From assembly GCA_903902945.1 (NCBI GenBank), contig CAIUWU010000196.1, positions 1-9,836 of the forward strand: a DNA stretch of 9,836 bases, given 5' to 3'. The notes under the pieces were generated by a model. It ran no database searches and had not been told where the DNA came from. It was given only the letters and a program-made list of their open reading frames with translations. Shown in pieces: positions 1 to 6,142 of the stretch. The stretch's first letter is position 1, and each line of letters begins with the position of its first letter. The position numbers and the translations under genes are program-made. The DNA comes from an uncultured Pseudomonadota bacterium. GTDB taxonomy: Bacteria > Pseudomonadota > Gammaproteobacteria > Methylococcales > Methylomonadaceae.

Positions 1-2959
1 GCTCGAACAGCTCTTTTAGGGCTTGTTCGATTTTGACGCGATAGGCCGCCATGTCGACCGCGTTTAAATAGGTGCTTTGTTTTTCCCGGATTTCATCGCC
101 ATCGGCGAGGTCGATAATGGGCGGCTCAACGGTTGGCCCGGTGGGTTTGTTGCGATGTTGCATGATGCCACGCAATTGCACACGGGCATGTTCCAAATCC
201 GCCAGTGAGGCCGACTGCCACCAGTGTTGCTCGCGACATTGCTTGATCCATTCGGCTTTGGCTTTGACCTGGTTTAGATTCATCTGCAATTGCCAGAGTT
301 GGCCAATCGCATCGTTAACCAAGTCGGCAAACGCGGTGGACTGCACGATTTTTTGCTGCTGAATCTGGCTCAGCAATAAATCCCATTGATAGGCATCGCT
401 GTGACCGCGCACATCCAGCCATTGCATCAGCGGGGCCATTTCGGTTTCCAGCAGAATTACGGTGTTGGCGTTGAACTGTTGCAACACCTCGATTTGACTG
501 AGTTGCTGTTTGATTTTCCATTTGTCGCGCACGGCGATGGTCTTATCGTCCAGGCTGTTGATGGCTTTGTGCAGCCAATCGGTTACCTCGTCGAAAAAAC
601 CGGTTTCGGCATGTTGCAAGGCGGTTTGCGCCAAGCTCAAACGGGTTTCGAACAAGCGCTGCATCAGCGATTTGGTCTGGGTGATGACCACATCGCGTGG
701 CTTCATGCCGTGGTATTCAACCACGCCCCAGTGATCGAAGATCAGGAAATGGGTTTTGTGTTTGCCGGAACCAAACAAGTTTTTGCACAAACGGGTGCCA
801 CGCCCAACCATTTGCCAGAATTTGACCGGCGACTTCACCGGGCGAGCGAATACCAAGTTGACGATTTCCGGCACATCGATACCGGTATCGAGCATATCCA
901 CCGAAATGGCGATGGTGAGCTGGTCATTGCTGCCATCGCCTTTAAAATCGTCGATTAGCTCTTCAGCGCGCGGATCGTAGTTGTCGATCACTTGGCAAAA
1001 CTTGCCGCCGTATTGCGGATAGAGTTCGTCAAACAACTTTTCCAGCAATTTGGCGTGTTGATGGTTACGGGCGAAGACGATGGTTTTACCCAAGGTCTGA
1101 CCATCCGCTTGACGTAAACCATTTTCCATCAGGTTTTGCAGGATTTTACGGTTGGTATCCTTGTTGTAGATGGCTTTGTCGATTTCCGCCGCGTCGAAGT
1201 CCAGGCTGTTGGGGTCAATGCCTTGCTCTTCGAGTTGGGCTATCTCATCCGCGCTCAAGGCTTTACCTTTGATGCCGTCGCGTAAAAATTTGGTGGTGTG
1301 TTTGACCACTTGATACGGCACCAAATAGCCTTCTTCGACGGCCGTTTCGAGGGCATAGTTGCTGGTCGGTTGTTTGAAATCGCAACCGAAAAGCTGACAG
1401 GTCGAACGGCTGACCATTTCCACCGGCGTGGCGGTCAAGCCCACTTGCAGCGCATCGAAATAGCGGAACATGTCGCCATAGATGTTGTAAATGCTGCGGT
1501 GGGATTCGTCGGCGATGATCAGGTCAAAAAAACCGGGATCGAAGCGGTCGAACACGTTCATCATCGCCGGGTAGGTGGCGACGAAGATGCGATTGTGGGT
1601 GTCCTGTACGCTTTTGCTGGTCAGGATGGTAATTGGTGCAGTAAGAAACTCGCTATAGGCATTTTTGGCTTGCTTACGCAGTTCGCGGCGGTCGCAGACA
1701 AACAGCACCCGTTTAACCCAACCGGCTTTCATGCAAACATCGGTCAAGGCGATGGACAACCGGGTTTTGCCGGTGCCGGTGGCTTGAACAGCTAATGCTT
1801 TGCGCTGTTTAGTCTCGAAGCGTTCGGTGATGCGTTTTAGGGCTTCGTGTTGGTAGAGCCGATCGGTCAGAATGTCCGGCTTGGGCGAGACGGTATTAAA
1901 GGGTTTGCGTTCGCTGCGCTGGCGAATCTGATACTGCAAGCTGGACTTGGAATAAAAGCCGTATAAGCGGCGCGGTGGGTAGTTTTGTGCTGGATGATCG
2001 TCCCAAATCCAAATGTCATGACCATTGGTGTAAAAAATGATGGGACGCTGGCCGTGCATCTTTTCCAGGCCATCGGCATAGTGTTTGGCTTGATGGCGGC
2101 CTGTTTCAGCGTCAACGGCTGTTCTCTTGGCTTCGACGACGGCCAGCGGTTTGCCGTTGCTATCCCACAGCACATAATCGGCATAGCCTTCGCCGGTCGT
2201 GGTCGGCTGGTATAGGACTTTTTCTTCCAGCGTCACTTGGTCGGTTTGATCGAGTACCCAGCCGACTTGCGCCAGTTGCAGGTCGATCAAGTATTTGCGG
2301 GTGGTGGCTTCGTCAAAATGCAGGTCGTGCGCGGCTTGTTGGCCTTTGACGGTTGCTTGCTGTTTGAGTTGTTCCAGCTCTGCGGCGGTTTTTTGCAGTT
2401 GCGCGTTCTTTTCCCGCTCGGTTTCCAGTTCCGTCAGCATGGCTTGCATGCGGGCTTCCTGTTTGGCGTATTGCGCCAGTAAGGTTTTGCGCTCTTTTTT
2501 GTATTCGGTTTTATCCGACTGCGCCGGTTTGGGTGGTTGGTAATCGACAAGGCCTTGAATAGTGCCATTGGCGTAAGTCGCCCATAACCAGCGGCCAATA
2601 TCAAAGGACTCTTTCAAAAGCCATAACGCCGATTGCTCGGTGATTTTGTCGCCATGCGCGGCTTTATTGCCGTGGATGCGCAGAGCGTGGAGTTTGTCGA
2701 TGATGACTTTGGGGGTGACTGCCTCGAAACTGGCATTGGTCAATTGTTCCATGAACGCAGCTTGCGGTGGGCGCGGCAGTCCAAGCTGGGAATAAACGAT
2801 GGTCACGGAGCGTTCGGCAAAATTACGCAACTTGGTCAGGGCGCTTTGCGGGTCCAGATAGGCATAATGCTCGGCAAAACCCGCCAAGCTGGCCAATTCC
2901 GGCCAGGTGCCTCTCAGGAATTCGAAGTTTTGTGATTGCATGATGTCGATTCTGTCCAT
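1..2959 (-). CDS. hsdR: Type I restriction enzyme R subunit HsdR, partial (C-terminus beyond left edge)
   Basis: This is the ATP-dependent translocase and endonuclease subunit of a type I restriction-modification complex, which works with HsdM and HsdS to cut unmodified foreign DNA. The frame is open for 986 codons with no stop up to the left edge. From the N-terminus I see: a start region (residues 7-17) like EcoKI HsdR; a DUF4145-like helical domain (about 70-125, with RIHGNKAAHG); a charged coiled coil (about 150-205); the PD-(D/E)xK nuclease with D261, E276-A-K278 and a QxxxY motif (Q290, Y294); then the SF2 helicase with Walker A ATGTGKT (393-399), DESH (484-487), LTATP (508-512), DTGIDVP (691-697) and MVGRGTR (717-723). 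All catalytic motifs are intact. ATG 2959 is the first start, but ATG 2941 (MQSQNFEFLRG) fits EcoKI better; neither has a well-spaced Shine-Dalgarno. No hsdM or hsdS is present to the right, so they lie to the left or elsewhere. Confidence 0.95.
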   Translation of the reverse strand, partial: MDRIDIMQSQNFEFLRGTWPELASLAGFAEHYAYLDPQSALTKLRNFAERSVTIVYSQLGLPRPPQAAFMEQLTNASFEAVTPKVIIDKLHALRIHGNKAAHGDKITEQSALWLLKESFDIGRWLWATYANGTIQGLVDYQPPKPAQSDKTEYKKERKTLLAQYAKQEARMQAMLTELETEREKNAQLQKTAAELEQLKQQATVKGQQAAHDLHFDEATTRKYLIDLQLAQVGWVLDQTDQVTLEEKVLYQPTTTGEGYADYVLWDSNGKPLAVVEAKRTAVDAETGRHQAKHYADGLEKMHGQRPIIFYTNGHDIWIWDDHPAQNYPPRRLYGFYSKSSLQYQIRQRSERKPFNTVSPKPDILTDRLYQHEALKRITERFETKQRKALAVQATGTGKTRLSIALTDVCMKAGWVKRVLFVCDRRELRKQAKNAYSEFLTAPITILTSKSVQDTHNRIFVATYPAMMNVFDRFDPGFFDLIIADESHRSIYNIYGDMFRYFDALQVGLTATPVEMVSRSTCQLFGCDFKQPTSNYALETAVEEGYLVPYQVVKHTTKFLRDGIKGKALSADEIAQLEEQGIDPNSLDFDAAEIDKAIYNKDTNRKILQNLMENGLRQADGQTLGKTIVFARNHQHAKLLEKLFDELYPQYGGKFCQVIDNYDPRAEELIDDFKGDGSNDQLTIAISVDMLDTGIDVPEIVNLVFARPVKSPVKFWQMVGRGTRLCKNLFGSGKHKTHFLIFDHWGVVEYHGMKPRDVVITQTKSLMQRLFETRLSLAQTALQHAETGFFDEVTDWLHKAINSLDDKTIAVRDKWKIKQQLSQIEVLQQFNANTVILLETEMAPLMQWLDVRGHSDAYQWDLLLSQIQQQKIVQSTAFADLVNDAIGQLWQLQMNLNQVKAKAEWIKQCREQHWWQSASLADLEHARVQLRGIMQHRNKPTGPTVEPPIIDLADGDEIREKQSTYLNAVDMAAYRVKIEQALKELFE

Positions 2960-2960
2960 G

Positions 2961-2980
2961 GCTCTTCTAGAGCGAAGAGC
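2961..2980. promoter_or_regulatory. Inverted repeat just upstream of the hsdR start
   Basis: GCTCTTC (2961-2967) and GAAGAGC (2974-2980) form a perfect 7-bp inverted repeat with a 6-nt loop, ending one base before the first possible hsdR start codon. In hsdR mRNA the hairpin would cover the only purine-rich stretch (AGAAGAG) before ATG 2959. It could be a translational block or a small operator. The repeat is seen; the role is inferred, and chance is possible. Confidence 0.35.
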
Positions 2981-2987
2981 GTGCCAA

Positions 2988-3164
2988 TTATTCTTCTATA
3001 CCCAGCTTATCCATCCAATTGCTGAGCGTTTGGTAGTTCGGCAATCCTAGCAGTGCCGTGGCTTTCTTTTTATTACCGGCTACTTGAGCGATCCCCACCA
3101 TCAAAAACGGACCGATCAAGAAGCCAAGGGATTGATAAAACTGGGTTTCAAATTCAACGGGGTA
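2988..3164 (-). pseudogene. C-terminal remnant of a Fis-type helix-turn-helix transcription activator
   Basis: A minus-strand frame open from 3164 to a TAA at 2988-2990 encodes 58 residues ending in a typical Fis-like helix-turn-helix: AGNKKKATALLGLPNYQTLS followed by NWMDKLGIEE. The pattern (GNKxxAAxLLG, turn, QTLxNWMxxLGI) is the C-terminal DNA-binding end of sigma-54-dependent activators. Such proteins normally carry an AAA+ domain of over 200 residues before it. Here the frame is closed by TAG at 3165-3167, and I could not find AAA+ motifs in any frame further upstream, so the gene was cut. It points the same way as hsdR and ends 28 bases before it, so the intact gene may once have been its neighbour and regulator. 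An internal ATG (residue 22) could still give a 37-residue HTH peptide, but no ribosome site supports it. Confidence 0.65.
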
Positions 3165-3281
3165 CTAAACGGCGTACAAAACTTTCCAGGGTCCTGGGGA
3201 AAAGAGCGTTGAAAAGTTTCCACTCCAGGTAGTTCAATGTTCGGTTTTTTGCCGCAGAAACCTGGAGTGTTACTAGATGAC
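3165..3281. other. Junction between the protease gene and the regulator remnant; no gene
   Basis: This stretch separates the protease stop codon from the point where the regulator remnant begins. A 63-codon frame crosses it on the minus strand (3116-3307), but it overlaps the protease end and has no recognisable domain. The stretch holds a 10-bp inverted repeat (3221-3230 with 3260-3269) and a near-palindrome around 3183-3202 (TTTCCAGGGTCCTGGGGAAA). This looks like a recombination junction or the edge of a small repeat element; no transposase is visible. Confidence 0.4.
3221..3269. repeat. 10-bp inverted repeat downstream of the protease gene
   Basis: CACTCCAGGT (3221-3230) and ACCTGGAGTG (3260-3269) are perfect inverted copies separated by 29 bases, starting 12 bases after the protease stop codon. 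The transcript could form a long-looped hairpin, but no U-tract follows directly, so an intrinsic terminator is not convincing. It could also be the ends of a tiny mobile element or a protein-binding site. Confidence 0.4.
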
Positions 3282-5039
3282 TTACCTTTTGATCGACGAG
3301 GAGACACTCACCAAGCCTGCACCATATGCCTCATTGTCTGGAATGGCTTTGCCGCCTAAGTGGCAATAACCATCGTTACACATTAAGCCAGTGAAATCTC
3401 CGGCGGATAGGTCAGTAGCGCTTAAGGGTTGAGTGGTATTGCCATAAATTTTTTGTGTTCCGTCTTTTAGAAGCTTTATCAGTAGAGCCGGATTATGACG
3501 CGCCTTTTCATTCGCGCTGGCAATCATAGCTAAAGCCGCCGAAACATGAGGCGTGGCCATTGAAGTACCTTGAAGTGTCGAATAGCATTCGTCTGAATAG
3601 AACTGTTTGCCGATATTAACGAAGCAGGGGATTTCGAGTGCCCAGTTTGAGGTAATGCTAAAGTCTTCAAACGCGGTGTAATCATCTGCTGTTGTATAAG
3701 GCCAGCCACCTGTGCCGCCACGGTCTGCATTCGGCAGGTTAAATTTGCGAGCACCTCCCGGAGCCGCCACATCAATGCGCGGGCCGTAGTTGCTATAGTA
3801 GCTCAGTTGATTCTTCTTTCCGACCCCTACAGGATGGTGAGCATCAGTTGCAGGTTTACAGGTTGCATTATTTTCAATGGTAACGGGATCACAAATAGTG
3901 GAAGTGCCAATAACAATATTTCCTGTTGCCGACACATCCACGACTCCAGGAATTCCGCCGGGTGTTTCCCACAGTCCATAGTAATCCTCGAAGGGATCGC
4001 CAGGTATGGTCAATGGGCCATGGCTGATTACCTGTCCGCCTGCACCGATGCGAAGATGCTCATTACCTGCTGACGCAACGATCACTGTGCCTTTTGACCG
4101 GGCATAAACAACTGCATCGACATAAGCTTGATAGATGGCATCCTGATCAGGGTCAGTGCGATCGAAATAGCCGCCGAACGAAATACTGACAATGTCAATG
4201 TTATTGTTAGCCGCGTAATAGAAAGCGTCTAAAATGCTGGAGTCCCACGTATAACCGCACCACTGTGCTATTTTGAGGGAGACAAGTTGAATATCGGGTG
4301 CGATGCCGTTGATGCCTGTGCCGTCTAATGCACCCGCTATGTTTCCGCCTATCCATGAACCATGGCCATTCCAGTCGGTATCGGCTGGACCACCGTATAT
4401 TTGAGACCAGTCTGCATCGCTCTTGTCTAAGTAATCTTTGCATAATGAATCGGTAAAATCCTCTACATGAGCTACTTTGTCGGCTAGTTCGGAATGGGTG
4501 TAATCCAAACCCGTATCGGCAACGCCCACAAGAATCTTTTTCGAACCGGTGTGCATCTTCCAAGCCTCGGGCGCTTTGATACGATCAATATTCCACATCA
4601 GGCCGCGCAGACTAAAAGCCGGATCAGGATTGATATGCCTAAACAGCCTTCCTTGACCACCTAAGCCCATATCAAACCGAATGTGTTCTGGAGAGGCGTT
4701 AAATCCCATCTCTTGCGCTAGTTTTGGTTTGATCAATGACTTTATGCGATCCGGTACCACCGCTTGGGCATGGAGACTCGATTTCAGATCAACTACTTGG
4801 GCGTCATTTTCTGTGGTGACAACAAGAGTTCTAGCCTGAGGTAACTCTTTTACGATTTTGGCCCTGCGGGTTACTGTTTCGTTACGAAGATGGTCATAGT
4901 CAGCATCACTTTTAGCAACCAAAATGTAACGATGTCTTGCCTTTCCAGGCAGTGGATTTCCGACTTCTGCTATAGCCATCGTTGCTGCGAATGAACAAGT
5001 TATAGACGCTGCTATAAACAATAAGACGGATTGTTTCAT
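3282..5039 (-). CDS. Secreted subtilisin-like serine protease (peptidase family S8)
   Basis: A 585-residue S8 endopeptidase, predicted to be exported. Residues 1-24 are a Sec signal peptide (charged MKQ, hydrophobic core, likely cleavage after AIA). Residues about 35-110 resemble an inhibitor-I9 propeptide, ending in VVPDR. The catalytic domain has D175 (VADTGLD), H226 (NGHGSW), oxyanion N326 (ASAGNE) and S493 (GTSMATPH), so the triad is complete. The motif after the histidine is unusual: GHGSWIGG where most subtilases have GHGTHVAG. Eight cysteines in the predicted mature part suit a disulfide-stabilised extracellular enzyme. The general pattern (MWNIDRIKAPEAW, TGSKKILVGVADTG) recalls actinobacterial-type S8 proteases, including those near lantibiotic leader peptidases, but no lanthipeptide genes are visible here. 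AGGA (5046-5049) sits six bases before the ATG and supports this start. The gene has no co-oriented partner and its substrate is unknown. Confidence 0.93.
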   Translation of the reverse strand: MKQSVLLFIAASITCSFAATMAIAEVGNPLPGKARHRYILVAKSDADYDHLRNETVTRRAKIVKELPQARTLVVTTENDAQVVDLKSSLHAQAVVPDRIKSLIKPKLAQEMGFNASPEHIRFDMGLGGQGRLFRHINPDPAFSLRGLMWNIDRIKAPEAWKMHTGSKKILVGVADTGLDYTHSELADKVAHVEDFTDSLCKDYLDKSDADWSQIYGGPADTDWNGHGSWIGGNIAGALDGTGINGIAPDIQLVSLKIAQWCGYTWDSSILDAFYYAANNNIDIVSISFGGYFDRTDPDQDAIYQAYVDAVVYARSKGTVIVASAGNEHLRIGAGGQVISHGPLTIPGDPFEDYYGLWETPGGIPGVVDVSATGNIVIGTSTICDPVTIENNATCKPATDAHHPVGVGKKNQLSYYSNYGPRIDVAAPGGARKFNLPNADRGGTGGWPYTTADDYTAFEDFSITSNWALEIPCFVNIGKQFYSDECYSTLQGTSMATPHVSAALAMIASANEKARHNPALLIKLLKDGTQKIYGNTTQPLSATDLSAGDFTGLMCNDGYCHLGGKAIPDNEAYGAGLVSVSSSIKR

Positions 5040-5253
5040 TCTTTATCCTAGGTTTAGTAGAGTTCAAGGGGTCTTTAACGGTTAGACTTGAGGTAAATCA
5101 ATAGGATTCCAGTGTTGCAGATTGGGTAAGTCTTTGCAACTTGAGACCCAAAGTAAGTCATCGGGTCGATTTATAGGGTTTTCAAAATGCATGGATTTGT
5201 AACTGGATAATTTGAAGCGGAAAAAAGTCTATTGCGCCATAAGCCTGTAAATT
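5040..5253. other. Intergenic region upstream of the S8 protease
   Basis: No gene is supported here. It should hold the protease promoter, but I see no convincing -35/-10 pair. A 6-bp inverted repeat, GTTGCA (5114-5119) and TGCAAC (5135-5140) with a 15-base loop, lies about 75 bases before the start codon and could be an operator. That role is inferred only from its position. Confidence 0.3.
5046..5049 (-). promoter_or_regulatory. Ribosome binding site of the S8 protease
   Basis: AGGA on the minus strand with a six-base spacer to ATG 5039. It confirms the start that yields a complete signal peptide. Confidence 0.6.
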
Positions 5254-5296
5254 TGGCTCCCCCGGATGGGCTCGAACCGCCGACCTAGTGATTAAC
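5254..5296 (-). other. 3' half of a tRNA-Asn gene (integration attachment-site scar)
   Basis: Read on the minus strand, this stretch is the second half of a tRNA-Asn: anticodon GTT (5294-5296), A37-A38, 3' anticodon stem, five-base variable loop AGGTC, T-arm with TTCGAGC, acceptor strand CGGGGGA, discriminator G, and an encoded CCA (5254-5256). Similarity stops at the anticodon: the base before it is C rather than the universal U33, and no 5' half (D-arm, acceptor 5' strand) follows. The T-stem carries one C-A mismatch, fitting a non-functional copy. Integrases of phages and genomic islands often target tRNA genes and leave exactly such a 3'-half duplication at one end of the element. The intact tRNA-Asn is not in the window. 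Confidence 0.8.
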
Positions 5297-5323
5297 GGTG
5301 CAATAGTTTTAGCAGGCGAGGAT

Positions 5324-5629
5324 TTATGAGGCCTTTAATAGAAAACCTGGCGATACCGACCATCTTTGCTGATCATCGCTCAGGATAGATGCTGTTTTCT
5401 TGTTTAATCGGACTATATGACCGTAAATTGTCCTGCCATCTTTGGTTTTGAAGCAAACCCGGTCGCCAGCTGCAAACTCTGAAAGTTTAACCGTATCTTT
5501 GGCTTGTGCCAGCAAGTTCAATCGCTCAATTACCATCCGGTTTATGAAGACAAGATCAGACTCATCCATATAGCGCAGAGCATCAACGAACATGTCACGA
5601 TTAAGCAGAGTCTGTTTAGATTTTGACAT
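5324..5629 (-). CDS. Small hypothetical protein with SH3-like C-terminal domain
   Basis: A 101-residue protein I cannot name. The N-terminal half (about 10-45) is helical and polar, with MDESDLVFINRMVIERLNLL. The C-terminal half (about 53-98) has alternating short strands and glycines (AAGDRVCFKTKDGRTIYGHI, then VRLNKKTASI, ending RWSVSPGFLLK), like a small SH3-type barrel. I recall the pattern GDxVxFxxxDGRxxxGxVxRLNxKTxxV...WxVSPxLL from many short bacterial proteins of unknown function, so this is probably a real gene. It is cytoplasmic: there is no signal peptide or membrane segment. No Shine-Dalgarno precedes ATG 5629, and internal ATGs at residues 13 and 21 are alternatives. It lies 27 bases from the tRNA-Asn scar, so it may be cargo of the element that left the scar. 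A role in nucleic-acid binding is only a guess from the fold. Confidence 0.7.
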   Translation of the reverse strand: MSKSKQTLLNRDMFVDALRYMDESDLVFINRMVIERLNLLAQAKDTVKLSEFAAGDRVCFKTKDGRTIYGHIVRLNKKTASILSDDQQRWSVSPGFLLKAS

Positions 5630-5777
5630 GGTGCGGTGTTATGGTTTTGTATGTTCTGATATGTGGGATTATCCGGTTGGATGCTCGTGTATCGATCAAG
5701 AGATTCAAGCAACGTAGTAGCCATCGCTTCACGCGTATCAACCTACCGATACCTATCTCTGATTCAATACTCAAAGC

Positions 5778-5879
5778 TCAACGTTCGCCGTTAGCTTTAG
5801 TGTCAAAGGTTCTGCCGATGGCCTTTTCGACGCACTTGCACATACCACCAGCCTGAATTTCGTTTAGTGAAGTAGCCAT
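5778..5879 (-). CDS. Possible 33-residue small ORF, unknown
   Basis: ATG 5879 opens a 33-codon frame (MATSLNEIQAGGMCKC and so on) ending at TGA 5778-5780. It contains a CKC pair and is hydrophilic. There is no Shine-Dalgarno before it and I recognise no family. It is as likely to be a fragment or chance as a gene. Confidence 0.12.
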   Translation of the reverse strand: MATSLNEIQAGGMCKCVEKAIGRTFDTKANGER

Positions 5880-5910
5880 ACGGAAAATATTAAACAAGAA
5901 ACACGGGAGT

Positions 5911-5943
5911 GTGCAATTGCAGTAAGTGCATCAAAATTGCACT
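5911..5943. repeat. Overlapping inverted repeats beyond the tRNA-Leu terminator
   Basis: GTGCAATT (5911-5918) pairs perfectly with AATTGCAC (5935-5942), while AGTGCA (5925-5930) pairs with TGCACT (5938-5943). Both use the same right arm, so the two hairpins exclude each other. This could be an operator cluster or repeat debris; no function can be assigned. Confidence 0.35.
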
Positions 5944-5960
5944 AAACAATTATTTTTGGC

Positions 5961-5991
5961 AAAAAAAAAGGTTTAGCAAAACTGCTAAACC
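5961..5991 (-). terminator. Rho-independent terminator of tRNA-Leu
   Basis: On the minus strand a perfect 9-bp stem (GGTTTAGCA 5970-5978 with TGCTAAACC 5983-5991, four-base loop) is followed directly by nine T residues (5961-5969). It lies 12 bases after the tRNA CCA end. It is the first clear terminator after ttcA as well, so it probably ends both transcripts. Confidence 0.9.
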
Positions 5992-6003
5992 CTTGATTCT
6001 GAA

Positions 6004-6090
6004 TGGTGCCTCAGACCGGAATCGAACCGGTACGGTGTCACCACCGCGGGATTTTAAGTCCCGTGCGTCTACCTATTTCGCCACCGAGGC
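6004..6090 (-). tRNA. leuZ: tRNA-Leu (anticodon TAA)
   Basis: An 87-nt class II tRNA. The acceptor stem GCCTCGG pairs with CTGAGGC (one G-T pair), discriminator A and CCA are encoded (6004-6006), the anticodon stem CGGGA/TCCCG encloses loop CTTAAAA (6052-6058) with anticodon TAA, the long variable arm is CGGTG-GTGA-CACCG, and the T-loop is TTCGATT. It reads UUA and, by wobble, UUG. All arms are intact, so the gene is functional. It lies 52 bases downstream of ttcA on the same strand and has its own promoter and terminator. The symbol follows E. coli naming for the UAA isoacceptor. Confidence 0.97.
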
Positions 6091-6104
6091 ATCCAGAACG
6101 GCGC

Positions 6105-6132
6105 ATTATAAAGCAATATCGACCGCTGTCAA
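6105..6132 (-). promoter_or_regulatory. Consensus sigma-70 promoter of tRNA-Leu
   Basis: On the minus strand TTGACA (6127-6132) and TATAAT (6105-6110) are both perfect consensus hexamers with a 16-bp spacer. The -10 is followed by GCGCCG, a GC-rich discriminator of the kind found at stable-RNA promoters under stringent control. The tRNA 5' end lies 14 bases beyond the -10, so transcription would start about 7-8 bases before the mature end. Confidence 0.9.
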
Positions 6133-6142
6133 TCTACTTGTC

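Larger units (their letters stand above)
5630..6003. other. Gene-poor region between the small SH3-like protein and tRNA-Leu
   Basis: Nothing here is a convincing protein gene. A plus-strand frame at 5623-5856 (77 codons) and minus-strand frames at 5542-5724 and 5778-5879 have no recognisable domain or ribosome site. The right end holds small inverted repeats (5911-5943) and the tRNA-Leu terminator (5961-5991). The rest is probably decayed accessory DNA between the tRNA-Asn scar and the core genes. Confidence 0.5.

Noticed and set aside
386..958. 190-codon plus-strand frame inside hsdR
   Set aside because: It lies antisense to the conserved HsdR helicase and C-terminal region, has low-complexity residue use and no domain. 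It is a shadow of the real gene, as are the plus-strand frames at 72-362, 1298-1795 and 2633-2935.
3116..3307. 63-codon minus-strand frame between the protease and hsdR
   Set aside because: It overlaps the protease end and part of the HTH remnant in another frame, shows no domain and has no ribosome site.
3282..5039. Lantibiotic leader protease in a biosynthetic cluster
   Set aside because: The protease resembles that family in places, but no lanthionine synthetase, precursor peptide or co-oriented exporter lies near; the ABC gene is 4 kb away on the other strand behind core genes.
5542..5724. 60-codon minus-strand frame (MATTLLESLDRY...) overlapping the SH3-like gene
   Set aside because: Its second half is the SH3-like gene read out of frame. 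The first nine bases match those of the 33-codon frame at 5879, but the similarity stops there, so a duplication is not supported.
5623..5856. 77-codon plus-strand frame with a hydrophobic start
   Set aside because: Overlaps the start of the small SH3-like gene on the other strand, has no Shine-Dalgarno and no family pattern; the hydrophobic start is too weak a signal.
6004..6090. tRNA-Leu as a second attachment site
   Set aside because: The gene is intact with promoter and terminator, and no duplicated tRNA-Leu 3' end was seen elsewhere in the window.
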